Below are positions 22,807 to 28,892 of a stretch of 28,892 nt of DNA, piece by piece. Both the position numbers and the translations under genes were made by a program. The first letter of the stretch is position 1. Every line of letters starts with the position of its first letter. The notes under the pieces were generated by a model that saw only the letters and a list, made by a program, of their open reading frames with translations, made no database searches and was not told the DNA's origin. This stretch comes from CAIYHK01 sp964638795 (GTDB lineage: Bacteria > Actinomycetota > Acidimicrobiia > Acidimicrobiales > Ilumatobacteraceae): contig CAZXAX010000019.1 in NCBI GenBank assembly GCA_964638795.1, forward strand, positions 1 through 28,892, written 5' to 3'.

Positions 22807-23108
22807 CAGATCTCATCTCCGGTTTTCTTGGCAACGCGCACCTTGGTGCCATCTGCCTTCACCTTGTAGCCAACGCGGGTTGGCTTGCCTTTGTGGAGAA
22901 GCGCGACGTTAGATGCATCCAGCGGGACGTCCTTGTCGATGATGCCGCCTTTTTGATCTTTGTTGGTCGGCTTCTGGTGCTTCTTTGCAATGTTCACGCC
23001 AGCAATCAAGACCTTGTTGGCCTTCGGGTACACCGCGGTGATTTCACCGGTTGCACCTTTGTATTTGCCTGCGAGAACTACGACGCTGTCGCCTGTTTTC
23101 AGTTTCAT
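22806..23108 (-). CDS. rplX: 50S ribosomal protein L24
   Basis: Assembly initiator of the large subunit with a KOW motif. 100 residues: MKLKTGDSVVVLAGKYKGAT, NVAKKHQKPT-like segment (IAKKHQKPTNKDQKGGI) and RVGYKVKADGTKVRVAKKTG. ATG 23108 follows the rplN stop after one base; upstream extension has no L24 character. Confidence 0.96.
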   Translation of the reverse strand: MKLKTGDSVVVLAGKYKGATGEITAVYPKANKVLIAGVNIAKKHQKPTNKDQKGGIIDKDVPLDASNVALLHKGKPTRVGYKVKADGTKVRVAKKTGDEI

Positions 23109-23109
23109 G

Positions 23110-23478
23110 TCACAGCACCTCCGGTGCCAGCGAAATGATTCGCATGAACTTCTTGTCACGAAGCTCACGGCCAACGGGTCCGAAAATACGGGTGCCACGT
23201 GGTGTGAGATCTTCTTTGATCAATACTGCAGCGTTCTCGTCGAAACGGATGTATGACCCGTCCGGACGGCGCTTCTCTTTCTTGGTGCGTACTACTACGC
23301 AACGAACAACTTCGCCCTTCTTCACACCTGCGCCAGGGATTGCATCCTTGACGGTGGCGATGAAGACGTCACCAATTGATGCATAACGGCGGCGAGTGCC
23401 ACCAAGCACCTTGATAACTAGGACTTCCTTTGCGCCGCTGTTGTCGGCAACGCGAAGACGCGACTCCTGCTGAATCAT
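23110..23478 (-). CDS. rplN: 50S ribosomal protein L14
   Basis: Large-subunit protein at the 30S interface. 122 residues: MIQQESRLRVADNSGAKEVL, GDVFIATVKDAIPG, RPDGSYIRFDENAAVLI and PRGTRIFGPVGRELRDKKF. The ATG overlaps the rpsQ stop as ATGA, which fixes the start; a longer reading enters rpsQ. Confidence 0.97.
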   Translation of the reverse strand: MIQQESRLRVADNSGAKEVLVIKVLGGTRRRYASIGDVFIATVKDAIPGAGVKKGEVVRCVVVRTKKEKRRPDGSYIRFDENAAVLIKEDLTPRGTRIFGPVGRELRDKKFMRIISLAPEVL

Positions 23479-23738
23479 TTCGCACGCTCCAGAATTTCCA
23501 CGACGCGCCAACGCTTGAGCTTTGACATCGGACGGGTTTCCATCACGCGTACCTTGTCGCCTGGCTGCACGTCATTGGCTTCGTCGTGCACGTAAAGCTT
23601 CTTGGTACGAAGAACGAACTTGTCGTACTTGGGGTGACGCACACGCTCGACAACGGCGACAACTGCGGTCTTGGCCATCTTGTTGGACACCACCACGCCA
23701 TCGCGCACCTTGCGCGCGTTACGGTTCTCTTCGGTCAT
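23475..23738 (-). CDS. rpsQ: 30S ribosomal protein S17
   Basis: 16S rRNA-binding OB-fold protein, 87 residues. RKVRDGVVVSNKMAKTAVV, HPKYDKFVLRTKKLYVHDE, DKVRVMETRPMSKLKRWRVV. ATG 23738 overlaps the rpmC stop as TGATG; a GTG one codon earlier is possible. Confidence 0.96.
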   Translation of the reverse strand: MTEENRNARKVRDGVVVSNKMAKTAVVAVVERVRHPKYDKFVLRTKKLYVHDEANDVQPGDKVRVMETRPMSKLKRWRVVEILERAK

Positions 23739-23965
23739 CACTTACTCACTTTCTGAGCGGTTTCTGCAGCTGCAATTTCACGCTGACGAATCAGAGTGTT
23801 GATGCGTGCGATCTGCTTGCGGACTTTGCCGATTTCGGAGTTGTCCTCAAGCTGACCTGTTGCATTGCGAAAACGCAGGTTGAGAGCTTCTTGCTTGGTA
23901 TTGCGAAGCTCTTCAACGAGTGCTGGCAATTCCATTTGGCGGAGTTCTTCGATTGAACGAGCCAT
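23738..23965 (-). CDS. rpmC: 50S ribosomal protein L29
   Basis: Exit-tunnel rim protein near the trigger factor and SRP docking site. 75 residues: SIEELRQMELPALVEELRNT, LNLRFRNATGQLEDNSEI and VRKQIARINTLIRQRE, two helices as expected. One base follows the rplP stop. Confidence 0.95.
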   Translation of the reverse strand: MARSIEELRQMELPALVEELRNTKQEALNLRFRNATGQLEDNSEIGKVRKQIARINTLIRQREIAAAETAQKVSK

Positions 23966-23966
23966 G

Positions 23967-24383
23967 TCAGATCGTCTCCTCGCGGGTCACCACGCGAGCC
24001 TTGATCGGCAACTTTTGCACTGCACGATCGAGCGCTTCGCGCGCGGTCTCTGGGTTCGGGAATGAGAGTTCGAACAGGATGCGGCCTGGCTTCACCACTG
24101 CTACCCAGAATTCGGGGTTGCCCTTACCAGAACCCATGCGGGTTTCAGCAGGCTTCTTGGTGACGGGCTTGTCCGGAAAGATGTTGATCCACACCTTGCC
24201 ACCACGCTTGATGTGACGGGTCATGGCAATACGGGCAGCTTCAATCTGGCGCGCGGTCAACCAACCTGGCTCGAGAGCCTGGATGCCGTACTCACCAAAT
24301 GCGAGCTCGTTGCCGCCCTTCGACATGCCGGTCATGCGGCCGCGATGGTGTTTGCGGTGTTTTACTTTGCGAGGCATCAACAT
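23967..24383 (-). CDS. rplP: 50S ribosomal protein L16
   Basis: Large-subunit protein that helps place A-site tRNA. 138 residues: MLMPRKVKHRKHHRGRMTG, GWLTARQIEAARIAMTRHIK, GKVWINIFPDKPVTKKPAET, RMGSGKGNPEFWVAVVKPG. ATG 24383 is chosen since the family starts ML-PRKVKHRK and GGAGG lies ten bases upstream. Confidence 0.97.
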   Translation of the reverse strand: MLMPRKVKHRKHHRGRMTGMSKGGNELAFGEYGIQALEPGWLTARQIEAARIAMTRHIKRGGKVWINIFPDKPVTKKPAETRMGSGKGNPEFWVAVVKPGRILFELSFPNPETAREALDRAVQKLPIKARVVTREETI

Positions 24384-24388
24384 TGTGA

Positions 24389-25285
24389 TCAGTCCTCCTG
24401 ACCGCGGAAGTGCGGTGTCTCGTGCGAATTGTGGATACGACGCTCGATGTCTTCTTCTTCTGCAAGAAGCCTCTCGAACTCAGGATCTGCTTCCTTAATA
24501 AGAGGAGCAACTTCGATCGGCTCATCTGCAACAGGGCGTCCAGCTGATGACACAACCTTGCGCGGTGCTGCTGGTGCGGTAGCGATTGCAGAACCCGAGG
24601 TCTCGCCCACTGCCATTGCAGCTTCGCGAGTGATCTTGTCGTCGCTCTGGCTCTTGTACGGAAGGATGTCGCCCTTGTAGAGCCACACCTTCACGCCAAC
24701 GCGGCCCGAAGAGGTGCGTGCTTCGCGGAAGCCGTAGTCGATGTCTGCACGAAGTGTGTGCAGCGGCACACGACCTTCGCGGTACCACTCGGTGCGGCTC
24801 ATTTCAGCGCCACCAAGACGACCAGAGCACTGAACGCGGATGCCGAGCGCGCCGTACTTCTGCGCGTTCTGCACCGCACGCTTCATTGCGCGACGGAATG
24901 CGATTCGGTTAACAAGCTGATCTGCAACACCCTGTGCAACAAGTGCAGCGTCGAGTTCGGCTTGCTTGATCTCGATGATGTTCAACTGCACGCGTGGGTT
25001 ACCGGTGAGCTTCTTCAAGCCCTCACGGAGTTCCTCGGCCTTTGCACCACGGCGACCAATAACGATGCCAGGGCGTGCGGTGTGAAGATCGATACGAAGC
25101 TTGTCGCGTGTGCGCTCCACTTCGATGCGTGAAACAGCGGCGTCTTGCAGCTGCTCCATGAGATAGTCGCGAACTTTCCAGTCCTCGGTGAGGTAGTCCT
25201 TGTACTCACGCTCGGAGAACCAACGGCTCTTCCAATCAGTGGTGATGCCGAGACGAAAACCGTATGGATTTATTTTCTGACCCAT
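24389..25285 (-). CDS. rpsC: 30S ribosomal protein S3 with C-terminal extension
   Basis: Part of the mRNA entry helicase of the small subunit. 298 residues: MGQKINPYGFRLGITTDWKS, a KH domain with GIVIGRRGAKAEELRE, IKQAELDAALVAQGVADQL, and the C-terminal domain with GIRVQCSGRLGGAEMSRTEW and GVKVWLYKGDILP. The conserved part ends near residue 215; about 80 further residues are low-complexity (Ala/Ser/Pro-rich, then Glu-rich). Overlaps the rplV stop as TGATG. Confidence 0.97.
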   Translation of the reverse strand: MGQKINPYGFRLGITTDWKSRWFSEREYKDYLTEDWKVRDYLMEQLQDAAVSRIEVERTRDKLRIDLHTARPGIVIGRRGAKAEELREGLKKLTGNPRVQLNIIEIKQAELDAALVAQGVADQLVNRIAFRRAMKRAVQNAQKYGALGIRVQCSGRLGGAEMSRTEWYREGRVPLHTLRADIDYGFREARTSSGRVGVKVWLYKGDILPYKSQSDDKITREAAMAVGETSGSAIATAPAAPRKVVSSAGRPVADEPIEVAPLIKEADPEFERLLAEEEDIERRIHNSHETPHFRGQED

Positions 25286-25881
25286 CAGTTTTCCTCGCCA
25301 GCTTCCGAAGCTTCTGCTTCGACTACTTCTTCGTTCACAGAGGTGACCTCTTCTCGTTCCTCAACCTGGTCGGCTGGCTCAGTAACTTCTGACTTCTTTG
25401 ATGCAGCGCGCTTGCGGCTTTCCTCAACGCGTGCACGACGACGAGCGGTTGCACCGCCACGTGAATCGGCCTTGGCCTGGATTACCTGCAGGCGATCGTC
25501 ATCAAGGCGAGCAACAACCACGGTGATGTGGCAGGTGCGCTTGTTGATACGGGTGCCGCGTCCGCGAGCACGTGCTGCGAAACGACGCAGGGTCGGGCCC
25601 TCGTCAGCGAAGCATGCCTTCACGTACAACTCATCGGCGTCGAGGCCGTCGTTGTTCACAGCGTTGGCAACAGCAGAGGCGAGAACCTTGCGCACGACAA
25701 CTGCCATTTCACGATCGGTGAAAGCAAGGATCTCATCCGCACTGCGGACGTCCTTGTCACGAATGAGATTGAGCACGACGCGCGCTTTTGATGCGGATGA
25801 ACGCACGTACTTTGCACTGGCCTTGGTGCCACTGCGCTCGCCAGCGACGAACGACTTTTCGTTGAGCTTGGGACCAGTCAT
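25285..25881 (-). CDS. rplV: 50S ribosomal protein L22 with acidic C-terminal tail
   Basis: Lines the peptide exit tunnel. 198 residues; E. coli L22 has 110. The conserved part has ASAKYVRSSASKARVVLNLI, VRKVLASAVANAVNN, KACFADEGPTLRRFAARARG and HITVVVARLD. After about residue 135 comes a basic stretch (ARRRARVEESRKRAASKK) and then a strongly acidic tail rich in Glu and Val. Tailed L22 is common in actinobacteria, though often lysine-rich. ATG overlaps the rpsS stop as TAATG. Confidence 0.96.
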   Translation of the reverse strand: MTGPKLNEKSFVAGERSGTKASAKYVRSSASKARVVLNLIRDKDVRSADEILAFTDREMAVVVRKVLASAVANAVNNDGLDADELYVKACFADEGPTLRRFAARARGRGTRINKRTCHITVVVARLDDDRLQVIQAKADSRGGATARRRARVEESRKRAASKKSEVTEPADQVEEREEVTSVNEEVVEAEASEAGEEN

Positions 25882-26164
25882 TACTTCTTGCCCTTCACGT
25901 TCTTTTCCTGGCCGGCGTGGAACTTGAATGTGNNNNNNNNNNGAACTCACCGAGCTTGTGGCCCACCATCGACTCGGTGACATAAACCGGTACGTGCTTG
26001 CGACCATCGTGCACCGCGAGTGTGTGTCCGACCATGTCGGGAATGATCGTGGAGCGACGTGACCAGGTCTTGATGACCTTGCGATCGCCTGCTGCGTTTT
26101 GTGCGTCCACCTTCTTGACGAGATGCTCGTCAACGAAGGGGCCTTTTTTGAGACTGCGTGACAT
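25881..26164 (-). CDS. rpsS: 30S ribosomal protein S19 (frame broken by an assembly gap)
   Basis: Head protein contacting S13 and tRNA. MSRSLKKGPFVDEHLVKKV, KTWSRRSTIIPDMVGHTLAV, and MVGHKLGEF before ten Ns. Downstream of the gap the correct frame reads TFKFHAGQEKNVKGKK and stops at 25881, overlapping rplV. S19 proteins have APTR between GEF and the following T-F/Y-K/R segment: 11 bases are missing, not 10, so the literal sequence is out of frame after the gap. The gene is probably intact in the organism (about 94 residues). Confidence 0.95.
25933..25942. other. Assembly gap (10 N) inside rpsS
   Basis: Placeholder run. The flanking codons predict 11 missing bases encoding Ala-Pro-Thr and most of the Arg codon. 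Taken literally it creates a false frameshift. Confidence 0.9.
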
Positions 26165-26170
26165 CGGTTA

Positions 26171-27007
26171 TTACCTCCGACCTTTACCTGTGCGACGACG
26201 GCGCACAATGAGTTGCGACGATGATTTCTTGGAACGACGGGTACGACCCTCGGGCTTGCCCCATGGCGACACTGGCGGACGACCACCAGAGGTCTTGCCT
26301 TCGCCACCACCGAGTGGGTGGTCGACTGGGTTCATGGCCACACCGCGGGTTTGTGGGCGTACACCCTTCCAACGGTTACGACCGGCCTTACCGATCTTCA
26401 CGAGTTCGTGCTCAGCGTTACCAACTTCACCAACGGTTGCGCGGCAATCGATTGGAACGCGGCGCATTTCGGTGGATGGCATACGCAGTGTTGCGAATTC
26501 GCCATCTTTAGCAACCAGCTGAACTGCCATGCCTGCAGAGCGAGCAATCTTGCCGCCCTGACCGGGACGGAGTTCCACGTTGTGGATCACGGTACCGACC
26601 GGGATGTAACGCATTGGAAGTGCGTTACCGGGCTTGATGTCTGCGTTTTGTCCGCTCGACACGTGTGTGCCGACTTCAAGACCCTTTGGCGCGAGGATGT
26701 ACGACTTCACACCGTCTTCGTAATGAAGAAGTGCGATGCGACAGGTGCGGTTCGGGTCATATTCAATTGCAGCAACTTTGGCAGTGACGCCATCTTTGGT
26801 GCGCTTGAAGTCAACGAGACGGTACTGCTGCTTGTGTCCGCCACCCTTGTGACGTGCGGTCTTGCGACCGTATGCGTTACGGCCACCAGTGCGTGGCTTG
26901 GATGCGAGCAGGGTCTTCTCAGGAGTCGACTTCGTGATTTCTGCGAAATCAGAAACGGTCTGGAATCGACGACCAGCTGATGTGGGCTTGCGCTTACGAA
27001 TAGCCAT
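26171..27007 (-). CDS. rplB: 50S ribosomal protein L2
   Basis: Central large-subunit protein needed for subunit joining and peptidyl transfer. 278 residues: MAIRKRKPTSAGRRF, GRKTARHKGGGHKQQYRLVD, IEYDPNRTCRIALLHY, GNALPMRYIPVGTVIHNVEL, and the C-terminal HPLGGGEGKTSGGRPPVSPW with the conserved His near the active centre. ATG 27007 is chosen; sequence upstream lies within rplW in another frame. Confidence 0.97.
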   Translation of the reverse strand: MAIRKRKPTSAGRRFQTVSDFAEITKSTPEKTLLASKPRTGGRNAYGRKTARHKGGGHKQQYRLVDFKRTKDGVTAKVAAIEYDPNRTCRIALLHYEDGVKSYILAPKGLEVGTHVSSGQNADIKPGNALPMRYIPVGTVIHNVELRPGQGGKIARSAGMAVQLVAKDGEFATLRMPSTEMRRVPIDCRATVGEVGNAEHELVKIGKAGRNRWKGVRPQTRGVAMNPVDHPLGGGEGKTSGGRPPVSPWGKPEGRTRRSKKSSSQLIVRRRRTGKGRR

Positions 27008-27014
27008 CTGTGCC

Positions 27015-27305
27015 TCAGTTCTCGAACAGCGGGATCTTGCTGCCCGCAGCCAGGGTGACCATCGCGCGCTTTGTAGCGGAGCGCTGTCCCAAACGGTTGG
27101 TGTTACGTGTGCGGCGGTACTTGCCTGCACGATTCAAGGTGTTCACCTTGACGACTTTGACGCCCCAGATTGCCTCGACTGCGTCGTGGATTTCTGGCTT
27201 GCTCGCATCTGGATGAACTTGGAACGTGTAAACGTCACGCTCCATGAGCGCGTAGCTCTTTTCCGACACGACTGGCGCGATGATGATGTCGCGAGGATCT
27301 TTCAT
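27015..27305 (-). CDS. rplW: 50S ribosomal protein L23
   Basis: Exit-site protein that docks trigger factor and SRP. 96 residues: KDPRDIIIAPVVSEKSYALM, YTFQVHPDASKPEIHDAVEA and GVKVVKVNTLNRAGKYRRT. ATG 27305 shares its A with the rplD stop (TGATG); a GTG at 27308 is equally placed. Confidence 0.96.
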   Translation of the reverse strand: MKDPRDIIIAPVVSEKSYALMERDVYTFQVHPDASKPEIHDAVEAIWGVKVVKVNTLNRAGKYRRTRNTNRLGQRSATKRAMVTLAAGSKIPLFEN

Positions 27306-27928
27306 CACTCACCGTCTTTCTGCTCAGTTGGCAACGTTGCCTGGGTGAAAACAACCCAGTCGTTGCACAGAACGTCGTACGCATTCAGCTCACCAGTGGT
27401 GATGCTCTGCACGTTCGGCAAGTTGGCGAATGACTTCTTCGCAACAACATCACCGGCTGCAAGAACAACAAGGATCTTGCCGTCAACACCAATTGCGTTG
27501 AGTGCGGCAACTGCTGACTTTGTGTTTGGCTTATCGAAGCCCCATTCGCTGACCACGACGACTTTGCCTTCGTTCTGACGATCGGACAATGCCGATGCCA
27601 GCGCGAGCTTGATCATCTTGCGGGGGGTGCGCTGCGTGTACTTACGGGGCTTCGGTCCGAGAGCGATACCGCCGCCGGAGAAATGCGGTGCACGGGTTGA
27701 ACCCTGACGAGCGCTACCGGTGCCCTTTTGCTTGAACGGCTTCTTGCCACCACCAGAAACTTCAGCACGAGTCTTGGTGCTCTGCGTGCCTGCACGACGG
27801 TGTGCGAGTTGTGCGGTTACTACTTGGTGCATCACCGGCACGTTCGGCTGCACGCCGAAAACCGATGCTGCGAGTTCCACTTTTCCGGAATCTTTTCCGG
27901 CGGGTGTCTTCACTGCTACTGATGCCAT
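27305..27928 (-). CDS. rplD: 50S ribosomal protein L4
   Basis: Large-subunit protein with an extended loop in the exit tunnel; in E. coli it also represses the S10 operon. 207 residues: HQVVTAQLAHRRAGTQSTKT, the loop GGGKKPFKQKGTGSARQGST, GGGIALGPKPRKYTQRTPRK and ALSDRQNEGKVVVV. ATG 27928 is chosen because AAGGG is nine bases upstream; the GTG at 27934 would have only three bases of spacing. Confidence 0.96.
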   Translation of the reverse strand: MASVAVKTPAGKDSGKVELAASVFGVQPNVPVMHQVVTAQLAHRRAGTQSTKTRAEVSGGGKKPFKQKGTGSARQGSTRAPHFSGGGIALGPKPRKYTQRTPRKMIKLALASALSDRQNEGKVVVVSEWGFDKPNTKSAVAALNAIGVDGKILVVLAAGDVVAKKSFANLPNVQSITTGELNAYDVLCNDWVVFTQATLPTEQKDGE

Positions 27929-27930
27929 GT

Positions 27931-28569
27931 TCACTTACCCTTCACCGCGTTGCGCACGATCACGACGCCACCGTTGGGACCAGGCACACTGCCTTTTACC
28001 AACAAAAGGCCACGCTCGAGATCTGCTTGAACAACTTCAAGATTGAGAGTGGTTACTTGCTCGTGTCCCATGTGTCCTGCCATACGCAGACCCTTGAACA
28101 CGCGGCCTGGGAATGAGCACGAACCAATCGAGCCCGGTGCACGGTGATGCTTGTGGTTACCGTGACTTGCGCCTTGACCACTGAAGTTGTGACGCTTCAT
28201 TCCACCTGCGAATCCCTTACCGCGACTCACTGCAGTGACATCAACGAGTTCACCTGCAGCGAGTGTGTCAACGGCGATCTCTTGACCAACGCTGAAACCA
28301 TCAACTGAGTCGAGACGGAGTTCAACAAGACGCTTGCCTGGCGCAACGCCGGCCTTATCAAAGTGACCAGCCTCAGGCTTGGTGAGCTTGTTCGCGTCTT
28401 TCTGGCCGTAGGTGACTTGCACCGCGGCGTAACCATCACTCTCATTTGTCTTTACTTGCACTACTCGGGCCGGCTCAACACGCAGCACGGTTACCGGGAC
28501 AACACGGTTGTCCTCGGCCCACACTTGTGTCATGCCGACCTTTTCGCCGACGATCGCTTTTTGTGCCAT
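27931..28569 (-). CDS. rplC: 50S ribosomal protein L3
   Basis: Early-assembly protein whose loop reaches the peptidyl transferase centre. 212 residues: KAIVGEKVGMTQVWAEDNRV, VTYGQKDANKLTKPEAGHF, VDVTAVSRGKGFAGGMKRHN, GQGASHGNHKHHRAPGSIGS and MAGHMGHEQVTTLNLEVV. ATG 28569 is chosen, with AAAGGG about seven bases upstream; longer readings lack L3 character. First ribosomal gene in the window: rpsJ, which normally precedes it, is not found in the 323 bases upstream. Confidence 0.96.
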   Translation of the reverse strand: MAQKAIVGEKVGMTQVWAEDNRVVPVTVLRVEPARVVQVKTNESDGYAAVQVTYGQKDANKLTKPEAGHFDKAGVAPGKRLVELRLDSVDGFSVGQEIAVDTLAAGELVDVTAVSRGKGFAGGMKRHNFSGQGASHGNHKHHRAPGSIGSCSFPGRVFKGLRMAGHMGHEQVTTLNLEVVQADLERGLLLVKGSVPGPNGGVVIVRNAVKGK

Positions 28570-28606
28570 GGCGGCAGCCCTTTTTCTTGTAGTTCCTTCA
28601 CGCAAA

Positions 28607-28633
28607 TGCTCCGCGCGGCAAGCCGGCGGAGCA
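28607..28633 (-). promoter_or_regulatory. Strong hairpin in the rplC leader
   Basis: An eight-base-pair outer stem (TGCTCCGC/GCGGAGCA) continues, after one bulged base, into a short CGG/CCG inner stem with a four-base loop. It lies about 37 bases upstream of the rplC ATG. The sequence after it is not U-rich. It could be a ribosomal-protein-responsive leader element as in the E. coli S10 leader, but no known class was recognised. Confidence 0.45.
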
Positions 28634-28711
28634 CTTCGATTCGGTTTTGCCGTGAGGTACCCATTTCTGGGCGCACACGGACGTCGGTTACTGACTAAAA
28701 CTGCGGAGTTC

Positions 28712-28723
28712 CGGGAGACCCCG
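28712..28723. repeat. Small dyad in the rplC upstream region
   Basis: CGGG/CCCG four-base-pair arms with a four-base loop. Too short to assign a role; noted because several dyads cluster in this spacer. Confidence 0.25.
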
Positions 28724-28759
28724 AAACGCACAAGGTTTTCAAGGCTACAAGTTCGGGGG

Positions 28760-28779
28760 AACCCGCACAAATGCGGGTT
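28760..28779. repeat. Perfect hairpin upstream of rplC
   Basis: AACCCGCA/TGCGGGTT, eight-base-pair arms with a CAAA loop on the plus strand. On the plus strand it is followed by TTT, on the minus strand by CCCCC. It looks like a terminator only for plus-strand transcription, where no gene is seen. It could also belong to the rplC leader or end an upstream gene lying outside the window. Confidence 0.4.
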
Positions 28780-28796
28780 TTGGGGGCCCTAGACGC

Positions 28797-28847
28797 CTAG
28801 CCAGGGCTACCCCGCTGGGGGTAAATTGGGGCCGTGGGCGCCGTCAT
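28797..28847 (-). CDS. Possible 16-residue leader peptide upstream of rplC
   Basis: ATG 28847 follows GGAGG (28859-28855) with seven-base spacing, one of the best ribosome binding sites in the window. The ORF reads MTAPTAPIYPQRGSPG and stops at TAG. Its distal half overlaps a possible stem (GCCCT/AGGGC). The ATG also overlaps a TGA of another frame open to the window edge (ending EVLNIGWTEEPR), so this could be the junction with an unseen upstream gene. The same frame is also open upstream, so it may instead be the tail of a larger gene. No function recognised. Confidence 0.3.
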   Translation of the reverse strand: MTAPTAPIYPQRGSPG

Positions 28848-28892
28848 CGCGGTTCCTCCGTCCACCCAATATTGAGCACTTCCCCGCAAAAA

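Noticed and set aside
25145..25927. Long plus-strand open frame opposite rplV and rpsC
   Set aside because: Antisense to well-supported ribosomal genes; low-complexity Ser/Arg-rich translation with no recognisable domain.
25881..26164. rpsS as a pseudogene with a frameshift
   Set aside because: The break coincides exactly with the N-run and both flanks encode normal S19 sequence; it is a gap-length artefact.
26318..27578. Plus-strand open frames opposite rplB, rplW and rplD
   Set aside because: Shadow frames of conserved genes; no ribosome binding site or motifs.
28760..28781. Intrinsic terminator
   Set aside because: U-run is short and only on the plus strand, where no gene ends; recorded as a hairpin instead.
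28834..28875. Plus-strand GTG frame with TAAATT upstream (leaderless-like)
   Set aside because: Stops after 13 codons and lies antisense to the better-initiated small minus-strand ORF.
1..28892. tRNA, rRNA, CRISPR array, insertion sequence or attachment site
   Set aside because: No cloverleaf, direct-repeat array, transposase or terminal repeats were seen, including at the edges of the arsenic module.

Overview
The window is a compact, almost entirely minus-strand stretch of an actinobacterial chromosome. Gene order, the zinc-ribbon forms of S14 and L36, tailed L22 and S3 proteins, and the run rplM-rpsI-glmM-glmS-acpS-nnr-alr-tsaE-tsaB-rimI-tsaD all point to Actinomycetota. Acidimicrobiia is my best guess; it rests on overall protein character, not on a search. 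Neighbouring genes commonly overlap as TGATG, TAATG or ATGA, so translational coupling is the rule. Two runs of ten Ns (12171-12180 in rplQ, 25933-25942 in rpsS) look like assembly placeholders.

Read in the direction of transcription (right to left): 28892-28570 is a leader region with hairpins and a tiny well-initiated ORF, and no rpsJ in front of rplC. From 28569 to 17286 lies the S10/spc ribosomal block: rplC-rplD-rplW-rplB-rpsS-rplV-rpsC-rplP-rpmC-rpsQ-rplN-rplX-rplE-rpsZ-rpsH-rplF-rplR-rpsE-rpmD-rplO-secY-adk. From 17256 to 15111 the super-operon is interrupted by an arsenic-resistance module. It holds arsI (minus strand, behind adk) and two plus-strand fusion genes, ArsR-arsenate reductase and aquaporin-arsenate reductase, preceded by a perfect inverted repeat. 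The alpha block resumes at 14948: infA-rpmJ-rpsM-rpsK-rpsD-rpoA-rplQ-truA, with its own promoter-like site at 15019-15047. After a two-hairpin spacer come rplM-rpsI. Next are the cell-envelope and housekeeping genes glmM, a giant glmS-like gene, acpS, nnr and alr, and finally the t6A tRNA-modification genes tsaE, tsaB, rimI and tsaD (cut by the left edge).

The most interesting points are these. (1) A channel-enzyme arsenic module with two different arsenate-reductase fusions sits inside the ribosomal super-operon; its regulator domain has no cysteines. (2) infA appears to start at a CTG codon behind a perfect Shine-Dalgarno sequence, which suggests initiation-factor autoregulation of the infC type. 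(3) The GlmS-like protein has 1130 residues, nearly twice normal, with three added segments and the catalytic residues retained. (4) A GNRA-type hairpin right after secY contains the adk Shine-Dalgarno.

No tRNA, rRNA, CRISPR array, insertion sequence or origin was seen.
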